DNA of 64,000 nt from Eudromia elegans (GCA_003342815.1 PTEX01000140.1:1158315-1222314); one strand, 5' to 3'. Numbered from the stretch's first letter, positions 46,534 through 60,964 are shown. Notes: generated by a model from the letters alone, not told the origin. Made by a program: numbers and translations.

Positions 46534-49500
46534 GAGTCAAACCCAGCTTTACTGCAAGCAAGCCTTGCCTCTTCCTCGGAAGGGCCAGGGCTAGACCCCG
46601 CGGGCAGCTGGCAGTCATTCCCAGTGACTGGATGCGTCCTGCATCCAGAGAAATCCTGGATCTCCAAGAAGTGATGAGCAGACGTGGCATCCCCCAGGGG
46701 AGCATTGGAGGACGCCAGTCAGTTCTCCACAAGGCTGCCAGAGATGCCAGGGTCACCCAGGCCCTCACCAGACACATGTCTCTTTGACCTCTCCCCTTGC
46801 AATTGTCTCTGAAAGCATCTCAGGGCTGTTGGACATGGCTCCGCCTGGATCAACTGAAGAGTTGACCACCCATCCCATAGCAAGGTGGCCAAGGGGAATG
46901 AACATGGGCTGGCGCCCCGGGCTCTCCCCATTCACAGGTGCTTTGCAGCCCACGCTGCCAGCAATTTCAGCCTGCGCTCACGCTGTGAACCGCAGTGGCT
47001 GAGAGGCTGGCGCGCACTCGCTTCCACTGCTACCACTGTGAGGGCAGGAACCACCAGCGCAGGCACATGGCAGACGAGGTGATTACTCCTGCCGTCTGCC
47101 CCGGGGCTCACCTGCTAGACTCTTTTGAGCTGCACCTTTAAAAAATGCTCTTAACGCAGTAGGCACCTATAACTGATCAACACATCTTTCCCTTAAATAA
47201 CTTAAAGGACGACACAAATAACACCTGTATACAGCAAGCACAGTTTCTTTTCAACTCCACTGTAGCAACCCATTGACAAAATAACTGGAATGGCAAGGGC
47301 AGATCATGTATAAAAAGCTGATAAAGACATATCCTAGCATCCTAGGAACCCAAGCTAGATTGGAAAGCAACCCTCAACTTCAGGACCTGAGATCAACAAA
47401 ACAATTTTCAAACATGAATATTCGCCCACATAATCAACAAGGAGTCCTAACAAAGAGCTGTCACTGTGTGGTTTGCTCAAGGCTGATGTCTCTGTCCGAA
47501 GAGATTGTGATCTATTCCAGCCTGCCCCTGAAAGGCACTTGATGCCCCTCATTGAGGGAAGACCTCCACAAGCCTTCGTGGCTGATGCCCCCAGTTGTCT
47601 GCTGAGCACTGCCCCATCCCGGGCCTGCACTCTAAACCAGGAGAGGGGAACGAGAAGCAAGGGAGCTTAGAGTCAGAACACTCATTAATATCTGGAAGTG
47701 GAAAACCAGAAGAGCTAATGCACAGTACTCCCTGAAGATGTGTTTATGGGATGTGTGAGCAGAGAAAAATCCTAAAGAAGACCTATTCCCAAACACCTAC
47801 TGAAGAAAAACTATCCAATAAACAACACTATCTGTAATACAATTCCGTAAATATGCCATCCAGGTGACAGCCAGGAGTGACAACTTTCAAAGTGACAATT
47901 AACATCACTGTGTCTATTCACAGCTGAGGGTGGGCTAAAATGGATGCTAGTTACTCCAGGGAAAAACTGGGTGGCAAATGTGGGTGCCATCATGTCCTCA
48001 CACGTGATAATATTTCCTTATACTCTCGTGTTATTTGACTTTTTCAACATCTCCAAAATTTTGTTCTTTTGAACTGCCTCATCTGCTCACCCAGTGAAAG
48101 TATTGTCATAGAAAACATTTATATGAGGAAAATTAGAACTGAAATAATCAAAAATCAGTTTGGTAAACTTTAATCAATGGCTTTATATTTATAACTGTCT
48201 TCGGTTTTGAAAATATCAGAGAAGGCATATATTGTACTGTTATCAAAGACCTATTTATGTTTTTATTAAAATGCAGTTATTGTTTTTGCTAGTGCATACG
48301 AAAAGCTTGGCAAATTTTATAAAGAGTTGGAAATCAGCCTGTATTTCCTCTATATTATATTTGGTTCTATACTTTTTATGACTTAGATCTTCTAGTCTCT
48401 TGTGCTACAGCTTATGATAGAAATTTACTTATACCAGTAAATTTCAGATTTCAATTTTGTTTTGGAAACAGTTTGGCTTAGTTCAGAATACTATGCTCAA
48501 AATATTTTATTTCAAATCCGATCAGCTTCAAGCTTTCTCATCATATCACACAGATGCATATGTAGACTTTCTATTTTGCTTATATTTTGCTTTGGCCTGC
48601 ACTTCCTGAAGGTGAACACTTTCCAAACAACCTATCATTAGGGAAAGTAGAGTTTGGTCATATTATTTTCCAACAATTTGAAAAATAAAGGCATCAGGCT
48701 CCAAAAATACATCATTGGACAAGGGACCCCAACAGAGAAATCCAATTTAACTCTAAAATTACCTGAAATACAGTTCATGTTCATTAAACAAACCAGAATA
48801 GAATATCTGGATATTCCATAATCAGAATGTTTCATAATGCTACTTTTTGGGACATTTTTGCTGCTTTTTTATTATTTTAAGACAGAAAATAGAAAATTCA
48901 ACACTATTATACACTAAGAGGGAAGGGAATTTAGGAATTAAATGCCCAATGCTTTCAAGAGACTTAGGTACTATGGGAAGCATTAGATGACATATTTTTG
49001 GCAGGTAGGCCTGATTGCTTCAAGGGTTTGTCTGAAGTATTATTAAAATTAAAAAGACAGTACATAGCTAGTGCTAGATTTATGAGAGTGCATTGCAGAT
49101 CAAGGTGAGAGGCTCCAGAGTGTCAAACCTGGCAGATGGAAAGAATGTACTAGAAAAACAAATGCTGATAATGCACACCAGTCTACACACTGCTTTTGAA
49201 CAGACTGAGCACATCAAAATCCCTGATGACTAAGGAAAACAAATGGCTCATATTTACACTAGATTACATGGAAAATGCAACTTATTTGCATAGCAATAGT
49301 CTGGTCAGACTCCTAAAAGGGGAAGAGTGAAAGATACCTAATTCTTGGGATATGTCTCCTTGGCACTGGCAGACAAGCACGGGCTGGTTCTGCCAAGCAC
49401 GGCCAGGAGCTCTGTAATTGCAGCTATTTCAGTGTTGGGCCCAGATTAGAATACCCTGTGGAAAGGCAGCATGTACATCACTATGGGCCGAGCATGCCAC

Positions 49501-49872
49501 TCACCTGGCTCACAGCTGCAGACAATCTGGCGTGTGAGTAGTGCACATACTTGCACAGACGTGGCCTCGGACAGCTGGGGAGCAGGTTAGCGCCAGATAT
49601 TTCAGTTTAGGCATGCACACCACAGGCATCTGGACGCGTGCTGGGTGCCTCTGTGCCCACTGTGGTCAGGGAGATAGAGAGGGATCCAGAGACCAGTGGG
49701 TACCTACACTTGGCTCACAAATCCCACTCTAGGCTCCACTAGTTTTATTGATCAGAGGCTTGACTCTGTTGCCTATGTGTGAGTGTTTAGTGCCACGAAA
49801 TTAACTGGGAGTTTTTGAGATATCTACACAGAGCTAGTAGGTAGAATTACAGGAAACTTTTGATTCTCCCAA
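46534..49872. other. Gene-poor DNA, 46.5-49.9 kb
   Basis: GC-richer unique sequence up to about 47.7 kb, then strongly AT-rich DNA at 48.0-48.9 kb. ORFs near 46.4-47.1 kb and 47.3-47.7 kb show no known domain. No LTR, tRNA or SINE signature was recognised. Confidence 0.5.
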
Positions 49873-50082
49873 ATGGCAGCTGCAGGCCCTAGGACATCTC
49901 AAGCAGAGGTGTCCTACACCCTGCGGAGCACTGATATGGGGGCAATTAATCAAGCCCTAGCTCTCCACTGCTTATGGTGTAAATATGGACAGAAAGGTAT
50001 CTATGCTATAATCACCTCAGTTTGGCTGTCTGAATCTGGAGCTGAAAATGCCAGACTAGAAGAAAAAGTTAAATCTATTCAT
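49873..50082 (+). CDS. Exon candidate, unknown protein
   Basis: Seventy plus-strand codons from an ATG at 49873 stay open to a consensus-like donor (CAT|GTAAGT, GT at 50083-50084), leaving in phase 0. The end of the reading, GAENARLEEKVKSIH, resembles a short coiled coil. The middle is mixed and contains two cysteines. If it is internal, an acceptor CCCAAATGGCAG lies at its start. No following exon in phase 0 was found before 52.2 kb. Unrecognised. Confidence 0.2.
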
Positions 50083-50084
50083 GT

Positions 50085-52198
50085 AAGTAACATGTTCTAG
50101 ATAAGTTCATAGGAAACCAATTGACTGTTCAAGTGAATGAGGAAGCCATGGAGCAACGCGGGACTACTCTAGCGTCACACAGGTGTGCCTGGGAGCAGGA
50201 CCCTGTTTAACAAGCTCACTAGACTGAGTAACATATTTGTGGGACAGTATTTAAACCAGTGAGAGAAGAATGGGTGTTGAATGAACAGAACAGTCATTTC
50301 TTTTATTCTCCCCTCCAGCTCTTGTCACTGAAGCCCCAAATCTTTTCTCACTTATTCTCACTAAGGTAAACCTTAATCCACACTTAGTCCCACTGAAATG
50401 GAGGGAAACACTGCTTAACATGATTGAGGGTTGAAGGTAGCCAAAGGCTACATGCAGGAAATCAAGGGGAAGAATTGTGCCCCTTAAGACATTGCTTTTG
50501 GTCAGAGAATGGGAGAATGGGTGAAGAATCTGGGCTTTTTTGCCCTTTTTTTTTTTATGGGGGAGTCAAAATTTAATTATTTCTAAAATCCATCCAGTTT
50601 TAGGAACAGATTAAGTGGTCAAGTCTCTGATTTAAGGACTATGGCCCACTAATCAGAATGAAATGTAAATAGACTTAAGACCTCATGATAAAAGCTAACA
50701 AACAGCTCCAATAAAAAGGAAATTCCTTCATAGCAATTATTTGCTTTTTGAAGCAAGATTGTTGCTTTCCGTGAGTTATTGTTGAGACACTGGGGCACAG
50801 ATCAAACAAGAGTTGCGTTCTGTGTTTATAACAAAACGTGTCTGACCTCCTTGTACAGTTTTGCAACTGTTCCTTTTCGTATAGCCTGCTCCTCAACCCT
50901 TCTCCACTCCTTGTTGCCCACTGTCCTCTGCAGTGTGGTATGGTCATGGGGTGCATGACTCCTCTCATCACTATGAGGGTCACACTCCTGCAGGGAACAA
51001 CCTTGGGGTTAAGAGGGGAGACAGAGGTTGACAGGCAGAAGAACGGTTTGCTGGACTACCTCAAAGTGCACTTGCTTCTCAGGCCTGAAGCTTCTTGAAA
51101 CAACGACGGGAGTTTAAATGGTTTCCCCTTCCTCCTTTCTGCGTCTGTCTCCATCTCACTGCCACTATGCCCTTCATTAATAGTGTGGGGTTAATCTCAG
51201 GTCGTCCTCTCAAACTTTTGCATTTAATCTGAGGTGGACATTTAGATTCCCACCCTAAATCTGTATTGTGAATCTTTTCTGAGAACTGATTATACCAAAA
51301 GATAACCTGGCAAGTCCCCACATTTTAAGTGATTGAGCTCCCTTGAGGGTGCACTTAGTCAAATGCCAAGGAGAGAGTGCAAGGGAAGAAGTTTGGATGT
51401 GCAGCCAGGTGTGTGCTATGCTGAGCTGCAGAAAGTCTAAGTCAGATTGGCTGTCATTAGTAGGACAAATTGCTTATGGAAGTGCCGTATTTCCCCACTA
51501 ACTACAGAAGAAACTTTAGGTCTCAGTCTGGAGACCTACCTGCCAAATTACTTGAATTAGGTAAAATAAATCCTTTCCCTTCAAGCCACATGTGTTTTCG
51601 TGGTTAGGACTGAGGTCTGGAGCCAGTCCAGATTCCTTACAGGCAAAGTCAGAGCACAGGGAGCTCTACGTCCTTCTAGGGCTCTGTCTCTCTTCATTGC
51701 GCAAGTTAAAAATCCAGTGCACAAATTAATCATGGAGTAACACATGGTCCATTGCACAGTTAATTTTCTTTGGAGGCATTGGGACTATTTACAGTTCTTG
51801 AGAGAGTTGGTTCCTTCTTGGCAGAGAACTGTACAGACTCATGAAAATAATTCCTCCTCTGCTTTATTCTCATATAATTGGCATGAGGGATTTTTGCAGA
51901 AGTAAGGCCATGTTTAAATACCACTGTGTATTCCTGTCACAGAGCTCCAGCTAACACAAGGCCCCTAGGCCATGTTCTTTGATGAATAATAATAATAATA
52001 ATAATAATGCTCTGGGCTATAAAGACCTGAGAGTTAAATCACAGCTCAGCTGGATTCAGGGATTCCAAATACTAACAAATTTCAGTACAACCAAGACTAC
52101 ATCTACCATCCCCAGTCCTAGACCTGCCTCTAATATGCTGAACCTCTGCCCTTCATTTGGCTTTTGATTCCATCACTTCACTCTGGCTTTTTCTCTAG
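50085..52198. other. Gene-poor DNA, 50.1-52.2 kb
   Basis: No supportable gene. A pyrimidine run near 50548-50560 and an AAT microsatellite are the only simple features. Confidence 0.5.
51985..52008 (+). repeat. (AAT)8 microsatellite
   Basis: Eight perfect AAT units, read as a run of asparagines in one chance frame. Confidence 0.95.
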
Positions 52199-52307
52199 CA
52201 GTTGACAAAGCTCCATATTTAGAGTCAGGATCTAGATCCTCAATATGGTGTGGAAAACATCCTAAAAGTTTTGATTTGCTGAATTACACTTGTATCCACA
52301 ATCACAG
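52199..52307 (+). CDS. Internal exon candidate, unknown protein
   Basis: It has the best-matched splice sites in the window: acceptor CTCTGGCTTTTTCTCTAG (ending 52198, with a second AG at 52201) and a full consensus donor CACAG|GTAAGT. Exactly one frame is open throughout, 35 codons including VDKAPYLESGSRSSIWCGKH and ending in CIHNH, with phase 1 in and phase 2 out. The next acceptor, 99 bases on, continues the frame. Open length alone is weak evidence, because a 109-base exon is often open by chance. An exon of a noncoding RNA is the main alternative. Confidence 0.33.
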
Positions 52308-52406
52308 GTAAGTTGTGCTGGTACAAATCTTAGCGTCATGTAATTCTGCCTATGGAAACAAAAATAGTCATCTGTACAGTAATTCTTATAAAGGAAATTC
52401 TTTCAG

Positions 52407-52452
52407 CTTCTGTGAAAACCAATTTAGAGAGGATGACTTTCCATTAGGTTAG
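52407..52452 (+). CDS. Terminal exon candidate after a 99-base intron
   Basis: Acceptor GGAAATTCTTTCAG at 52404-52406 follows the consensus donor at 52308 by 99 bases, close to the lower size limit for vertebrate introns. Joined in phase 2, the frame reads SFCENQFREDDFPLG and stops at TAG (52450-52452). No AATAAA was found close downstream; the nearest seen is about 1.7 kb away. It depends on the exon before it being real. Confidence 0.25.
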
Positions 52453-54645
52453 CCATGGCTAAATAGTTCATACCTGTCTGGTTGTCAGTTATTGTGAGGT
52501 CCTGTTTTTAATCACCAGGGTTTCCTGAGATAGTCTCATGTGCGGCTTTGAACAAAAGAATTAAGATTCCTTGAGCATATGGTCACTTCCCACCGTACTT
52601 TTCAGACACAGATGTTTGGTCCAGCTACAAGCTCATATGGATGCTGGCACTCATTTTCTAGAACGAGGTTTGTTTTGTATTACAGTGATACATCAAAGTA
52701 AGCCCACCTTTCCTTATCCTTTTCACAGACCTGCCCAATGCTACATTTCACACTAGCAGGATATCTAAAAGCAAACCTACGTCTGCTCTTCTATCAGGAT
52801 GGCATGATGGTGTATAGATTCCATCCTTTAGACATCACAGACTCCTCCTCACACCGGTGCCTTCTCCTCAGGACCTATTTGTCATGCTGAAAAAAGTTGG
52901 GAGGAAGAGTTTTACCATTAGCAATTATATACACTGTTATTTTCCCTTTTTTTTTCCCCTCCTTCACCAGAATAATAACTGCAAACAAACAAGCATTAAT
53001 GGGAGGCTGTGTGCTTTGTTGGGACCCCAACAGAAGAATGCAATGTGATGAGCTGATTTTTGTGTAGATGTGGTTAATGCTTTCTTGCATTGAAATCTGG
53101 TGAAGAAATGAAGTGACTGAATTCTGCATCTGCTCTCATCTAGAGGACTGGGATGTAAGGAGTCCATAGCAGAGGGAGTTAGGATAGTTGAGGCAGGAAA
53201 AATATGTTGTTACTTCTTGAAGTATACCTTCCTTCTGAGATTTGCTAAGCATAATGCAGCATGCAATGGTTTGTGTAATATGCATGTGTGGAAGGGGCAG
53301 GCAAATACTAAATCATTTGTCTTCTGTTGCAATCATGTTCTCATGGTAAAATCCTGGGCATGCTGAGAAGATGCTATATATGCTATGATGTCAGATAGAA
53401 TATTGCCCTTATCATGGACAAAGACAGAATAAGCAAGAAGGCTGTGGATCTAAATGCTTGATGGCTCCCTGATGCTTTAGCTGAACTGGGGGACCAGAAT
53501 CAACTGGCACACTGAGGGCAAATATTGCCTGCCCCATTCAACTGCTGCCTGATGTATATAGGGTGCTTTGTTATGTCTGACTTGTATGTACTTAGCAGAA
53601 GTGACTGCTGAGATCATGGTGAAGGAAAAGACACCCCCCCAAGTTTATGCTATGGTTCAACAGAGGCATTTCTGCAGTTTTAATCCTCCCACTCTGTAGT
53701 TTATCCCAGTTATTCTCCAAACCCAGCTGCCATTTACAGTCTCTTGTGGGGAAAAGCTGACTGCTCTACACCAGTAGTGACCAATGAGTCTCTGTCGTAC
53801 AGGAACGGTAGCTTTCTGGAAGAAATGGCAAATGGGCAGAAAGCTCCTCCACCATCCAAAGGGCTGGGATGTGGCAACAAGACAAGCCTCCATTCTTGGT
53901 GCTTTCACATCAAGACATCACTGAGAGAGATGGTCTGATTTGCCCTGTGCTTACAGGCACATTTTGTCACAGATTTAAGGTTTTCAGGCCTGGTCTTTGC
54001 TATATCAGCTAGCAAGTATCTTGCCACTGAAATGCCTCCTTACCATTGAAATCAGAGGAGACACAAGCTTTACAAAGGTTTCACTGCTTACAGTGAAAAT
54101 TTGCCCTTATGCTAGTTTTTCCATTCTTTGTGTTGAAATATCTCTGCAGCCATAAAGGGCATTCTGTCTAGTATGAGATATATCTAAAATAAACATGCAG
54201 TAAGTAATGTTTATCTAAGTTCCTATCCCTACGTAGATAAAGTATATTTTATTCAAAAATTATGTCAGCTTCCATTATGGTGACATGAATGAAAACACAG
54301 TGCTACATGTTTCTCTACCAAAATGCAGGATCTAGGCAGACAGCTTTGGAGAAGGTTTTTGTTTCAGACTTTAAGGACCAAATATTTCAGCTAAACCTCT
54401 GACTACAGCTTGTGTATTTACATAAATTCCTTTTCTTTCCCCTGCAGGCTGACCCTGCTTCCTCAGGCGTGGGGGAGGGACAAAGTTGCTTTTCCAGCTT
54501 TAGGAGAGCTTGCCTTTGCCCTTCTGTTTTCCTATTAAATACAAATCAGAGACTCTTAAAGTCAGGCCAAAGCACTTCCACTTGATAGAAAATCCATACA
54601 TAAAGACCCTTTTCTCCATCCTTAGAAATAATCATTCCTCAAATT

Positions 54646-54665
54646 ATAAGTTTTCATAAGTTTTC
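54646..54665. repeat. 10-base tandem duplication
   Basis: ATAAGTTTTC occurs twice, back to back. Confidence 0.8.
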
Positions 54666-57440
54666 AAATCACTTGCATAGTGCTAGTGTTCCCCACTCCA
54701 GTCTTTATATATCATGTGGCTTGGAGACCGCACCACACTGGAGTCTTCCAACTTATTATTTATATCTCTCACATATGAATAATAACCCCACTGATGCAAA
54801 TTCAGAGACAACCTTTTTTTTTTCTCTATAAATAACGTGAGCACTTGAAAGGATCTCCCCCGCCCCAGAACCTTCCCATGTATTTCCCACCAAAGGAGTG
54901 CAGCTCTCTTGCGTGTGGAAATCACTTTGAGCCCAGCTTGGGTTTCAACCTGTCATTCTGTGTGCCGAAGTGAGTGCAAGTCCTGTCCTGATACAAATTG
55001 GAAATGAAAGATGTTGACAAAAAATTCAGTTATGTGAATAATGATTTATGACTGTTTAGTCCAGGCACCTCAACACTATTCATGAATAAAGCATTGAGCT
55101 TTGGGGTAGCAAATAACTCATTAGAAAAACAATTTCAAGTTGATTAAAAATTATAAAGTAAAGGAAAAGGAAAGGCCAGTGCATTGTAACAATCAACATA
55201 CGTTTCGGTCTCCTTTCTTTAAATATTTGCGGCAACAAGCAAAATTTGGGTCATGTCATTAACCATAGGCACCTGCCAGTGGTATGTTGCCCATGCACAA
55301 CACTGCTGTCACCAGATTGTTTCTGCAGGGTTTGGGACCACATCTGACATACTTATATCATTTACTGTATGTGACTGGCAGGTATAGTTTCACTATATAG
55401 CTGTGGCAGAAGAGAGAAATTTTCTTGCTTATTATCTTAGTGTTAACTCTAAACTTTTTTTATTCTTAATGATAAATACAATATTCCTGATAGCTTGTAC
55501 TGTGACAACATCTATGTGCCCCATTTTCAGTTGGGACCCACTCCAGGATCTGAATATGAAACATGTTCTCATAGTCATGTAAATTGCATGAATTTCCCCT
55601 ACTCTGGACTATTTTTATTATATGGAGAATAATTTATTAAATGACAATATAATCCAGAAAAGAGGATGGGTGGTAAGCAGATTCTACATGATACTGGAAA
55701 GGTCTTCCAGGAACTTCCAAAATATTTCTTTCCACTTGAAAAACGAAACTACATTCTGTTCAGAAATCAAATGAAAATATTTGAAAATGTTGATGTCTCC
55801 ATACACACACTTGAAAATATAGCCTTTTATGGCCAAGCATGTGCTCTTAAATCCCTGTGTTTCTGATACCAGCACCTGCTGAACCAAACATGAAAGTCCC
55901 CACTCCCAGCATGGAAATGTCCCCTCTAGATGCCGTTTCATTCTAGACGTACCCATTCAGACATTGCTTTCACAGCCTTTTATCCACACCAGTCCTTACA
56001 ATCTTCCTTTCACATTGCAATCCAGTCTGTCATGCACTCGCATGTCAATTTTTACTCTGCAAGTTTCCTCTCATTTCTGAGCATCAGCCCCCTTTTTACA
56101 CTAAAGAGCTAAATCCCTCTTTTAGAGTGCCATGAAGTTGAGGGAACTTTATATAACCTGTACATTGAAGTCACACAAAAAGAATTACAGCAAAGGATGG
56201 ATGATAGTGGAAGGCAGATTTTCTTCTACCTTAACATGTTTCAGCCTTTCTTCAGCTCCAGTGTGCATGGTATAAATAGATGTAAAGACCAGTCACGAAA
56301 ATAAGGAAATCCTAAAACTCTGCATGTGATTGATACCGCAGCCCTCCTTTGATGTAGACCAGAATCTGAAGGGAGAGTTCAAGGTTTTTATGGTCTAAGG
56401 CCATTTTTGATCACTTCAAGTCCTGTCCACAGAAGAGTTCTCAGATTTTCATATTTTTCCCTTTTTCCAGTAATAAAATCATTGACTGCTAAGAATCTGC
56501 TAGGACGTTTTGGTCATAAAGGTGAAGAGAGAGTAAGCTGGGATAATGACTTTGTCTCCAGCATCACCATTTCTTCCTGTATGAATGTTTCTTTTCTCCT
56601 AGCACGAGCATAAACTATGGCATGCAGTTATTGTAGATTTGTGCACTGATGTGACTAGTGAATTAAACAGGAATCGGGAACATTAATACTGCCCTGTGGT
56701 ATATTTCTGCCAAGACGTAGTCTGTAAAACAGAGATAAGGGAAATCAAATGTGGTGGATATGCAAAAAAGTTTTCTTAGCAATAAAAGCCACATGAAAGC
56801 TCTCCAGCTGATGCTATAACAAGGGAATGGTTGATGAGAAGTGTTAATAGCACTGATGGAGTGAAATCAGAGAAAGCCTTCTAGGCAAAATAAATTACAT
56901 GAGCAGAGTGTCTGCTTTACACAGAGGTTTCCAAATTATCCGTGAGCTTGAAAACTTTGACATGAATGGCTTTCCTGACACTGGCAGCATAACGACTGCT
57001 TAACAACACCAATTTAATTCTTTTATATTCTAGCAACTTGTCAGTGCAGTTCATAAAATAGCAGTCACAGTGTTGGATTCTGCAGCACAGTCCATCTGAG
57101 GAGCTAGTCAAACCTGAAAGACACGAGCAAACCTCACGATCCAGGAGGGCAATGGAAGTCCAGAGGGCCTGGAGCCTGCACGGCTTTGATAGTGACATTG
57201 ACATGCGAGCTTGAGGCCAATGAGACTGGAGGTTACCGGTGCGTGCAGTGTGGCTCTGCAACCCCAGGGAGTGGGGCAGGGCAAACACGAAAAGCACAGT
57301 TGGGGATGCTCCCAGCCAACCGTTCCCGTTAGCTGCCCAGTGACTTGGGCAGGGCATATGTGCACAAAAACCAATAAGGGCAAATCCTCCACTCCAAGCC
57401 TACTGAAAAAGATCTGTTTGGGTGAGAAAAAACATTCCAG

Positions 57441-57473
57441 CTATACATATATATATGTATGTATGTATGTGTA
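57441..57473 (+). repeat. AT/GTAT microsatellite
   Basis: A short alternating (AT)n run passes into three to four GTAT units. Confidence 0.8.
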
Positions 57474-60400
57474 TTCAGACAGTTTAAGCTGTCTGGCCAT
57501 CTACGGGACTTCAGGCCCTCCGTGTTCTCACTGCTCTTGCGGTGAGCCAGACTTCATCACACGCGGCCACTGTGCGTTAATACAGCTATGTCATGTTCAG
57601 GCAAATCAGCTGTCACATCAGCTCTTCACTTTCATGCACACAGCCAACATTAGTTATTTCCACTTGCAGCACTCACCAGCAAAGTCAAATTTACCAGTAA
57701 TATTTAACACCAAGGTCATTTCCTTGGCAGTAGTTAAATGAAGCAAGTGTTAAATTCTAAATAAACATTTTCTATCACACCAGTAAGATCCTTTTATCTA
57801 GCCCACACTTTAAGCATCTTTAACAAATCACTGAACTTGTGATCATTCATACTTACATGAATGAATTATCTTCCATTCTCAGCTGCCTCTTTCATTGCAT
57901 CCCACGTGAAACAATATTCAGTTGAACTTTCAATTTTCATTAGCAGCTTTCAATCATTCCTAGGTATCTATATCTTTTAAAAATTATGTGTCTATAAATG
58001 AGAAGGAAGATGATACTTTACTATGAAAATACTGATGTTGTAATACAGGAAAGCTGATTGCTTTACTGGTGTTGGAAACAAGCATTGAGTATTTTTTGCC
58101 AATTTGAGAATAGTAAACAAAAGTCCTTATTTTGCCAACACATTAATTTATGTTTAATCAGATACATACAAGTAGTTATCTTATTATTCTGAATGACCAT
58201 TGCTAAACGTTATGTTGAACAGCCTGTTAAATTAGGTGAATCTCTCTTCATCTCTTCTGGCAAAAATGTTCCATTTGGTATAAATAATTAATTATCAGAG
58301 CAGAGGTTTCAGTCTGACTGTTTTGTCTCCCAGGCGAGCACCCTTCCAAATAAATCTCACATTCTTTACGTGTGGCCCAGGAGCATTTAAAAATTTATGC
58401 CACACAGAGTAGTTAACCTGGAGAAGGCTGCAGTACAGTTCCTGTGTACCACTCTGTGCTCTACGACCCATTAGTTCCTCTGCTCCACTCAGAGGTGGAA
58501 AAACTGCTCCTGCCTCTGTATATGGGAGGTATGTGGAAGAGTGGCATGGGAAAGACTGGTCACATGGCATATGGCATGTGTATGCTTGCCCAGTACTGCA
58601 GGGTTTCAGGTGGCATCATGTTCTTTTGATCATACTCAAGTTTCTACGCTGTGCATTAGATTGGGTCCCAGAGATGAAACAGGCAAGATTTGGGATTCCC
58701 ATTTCTGCCCAACAGCTAGTGGCACTTTCAGGATGGGGGTGGATCTGTGCAGGTCTCGTGGCGGTGGTGTGGTCACCTTGTTGACTTCACTTGCAGAATG
58801 CAGAAACGTGGACCCCGAGAGAGCTGACTTCTGTGACTGTGTAGCAACTGAGCAGCAATGCAGGGACATAAGGTACCCATTACACATCAAAATTCCCTGG
58901 GAATCCGGCCCATGAGTCATAACACTGACTGCTCAGATACTGCCTCTGAGCACGTTATGTTTTCAGGATGGGCTTTCTTCCATGCCTAGGGACCCAAACT
59001 CATCAGGGGTGTTGAGTGAATTAGGCATTGCTCAACACAAGTGAAGAAGGAGGGATGTGGCCTTTTCTCAGACATCACAACTCTAGCCTTTCAAATATAG
59101 ACACTATCAATAACATTACGGTGAATCAGTCTTGGTACAATAGCATGAAAGTGAATAGAGCTAAACCAGAGAATAGCACCTGGTTATGTATAGCCACCTA
59201 GAAAAAGCATTTTCTGCTTTCATTGAAGAAACTGCAGGAACGTTTAGCATATTTTTTGAATTTTCTTTGCTCCTCTGTAGAAAAAGGGATCAAAAGACAG
59301 CAGAGAAAATGGCCCCAGAGATTTAATAAATTGTCATATTCCTTAGGATGAACATTTTGGGTGCAGTTTATGAAAGATGTCTGCTCTGGGATCTGTGGCA
59401 CTTTGGTGTTAAAAGAATGAGAAGAAGAAAAGGATATTTTTTCTCTCTTTTATCCTTTCCTATTTATATTTTCTTCCCCTTTGTCTGGTTCTTGCTATCT
59501 AACTACCACTTAAGGCCTGTTGAATGCATCTAGTAAAAATGCCACCAATATATAATGTCTCAATATGCGCCTCATAAAGAAAAAAAAAGTTACAAAATAG
59601 AAGTCCATTAGGTAACCTCCCTCTGATTCTAGCTTGCAACCCCCCTCTAAGCTCATTGACAGCTGAGGGAGGGAACTTTCTCCAAAATCTACTTCCTTCC
59701 TCCCTGTGCAGGGAGAAAGGCAGGGCTGCTCCGCAGGAGCCAGCACAGCAACGTGGGTGCAGCCCACGCGGGACAGCAGGTTGGCACAGGGCCCCTGCCT
59801 TGAGGGCACAATGGAGAACAGGGCAGACATGGTGCCCTTGACTATTATTGACTATTTTTACAAATAGACCTTATAGACCTGCCAAATCCAGGCAGTAGCT
59901 TTCAGTGCTGGGCTGAGACTGGGACCCCCTGTGTTTCTCATCCCAATGTAGCTATGATTGCCTGAGGAAGCTCTTTAGAGTACACACCTGGTGTTGCATA
60001 GGCAGGACAAGCTACAGCTGCCCCCATGTCCCGGTTGCAATGTGTCCCAGCAGCCTTCCTTAGCTGCTCTAAGGAGCTTATTGGCCTTGCCTCAGGAGCA
60101 CATGTGGACCAGGTTGTGGAGCGGACAGGGAGTAATAACCTTCTCCTGCCCCATGCTGCAAGGGGCCTGTGCTAAAGGCAGTGTAAGCCTGGCCAGTACT
60201 TCCTAAACCTAGCTCAAAGACTGCACCAAACATGGCCATGTAGTGTAGGCAAAGGACAATTTTGGATCTATGCCCATACGCATCGCATAATATATATATA
60301 CAGCCAAGGTAGCTCTATATAAATAACATTTAAATAAAACAAAGCAGAGCCTGCAGTTCTCTTGCATGCGCTCCTGTCACCCAGCAGAGCCCTGCAACCC

Positions 60401-60964
60401 AAAGAGGCAACAGCCTCTGCATGTCACCATGAAGGATGTTCTGTAAAAGCAGTTCTTCTCCTTCCTCCCTTCCACAACCAATAATGAGCCTAACATGGAT
60501 CTTATTTACTCTTTATCAGTCCTTTGAAAATCAGGGACTTGTTGCTCGTGCTGCCTTTCTGCAAGGCACATGAGAAGCCGCGCAGCTATTTTTGTGCAGG
60601 GTGATACACCCGTTGTGCACTGCTCCCTGGAATACCTATGAGGCGGAAGGTGGGAAACGCAATTAATTCTGCGAGGAATCCTTCCTCCTGGCAGGCAGCC
60701 AGAGACAGCAGAGCTGCAGGAGCTTCGGGGCAGCCACAGCACAGGAATTACAGCGATTCACCAAGGACACTCCCTTTAAGCTTCTGGTTTCTCGAAGCAA
60801 TGGCAAAGAATATCACTTGGATACGGATAGCTGAAGGGGAAACTCCAATACCGACGAAGCACGAAACAGCCTGGCCCCAGACCGAAAATAATTCCGCGTA
60901 AAAATTCACAGCTGCACGTTGTTAAAAATAAAAACAAAGCCATAACCTTCTCTGCCTCCCATCC

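Larger units (their letters stand above)
52453..60964. other. Gene-poor DNA, 52.5-61 kb
   Basis: Mostly AT-rich unique sequence. ORFs on both strands (for example 56917-57357 minus, 57211-57741 plus, 58541-58915 plus) have no recognisable domain and no paired strong splice sites. Two small repeats are listed separately. Confidence 0.5.

Noticed and set aside
47300-47680. Block considered as a possible LTR fragment
   Set aside because: No matching repeat end or second copy in the window, and no family recognised.
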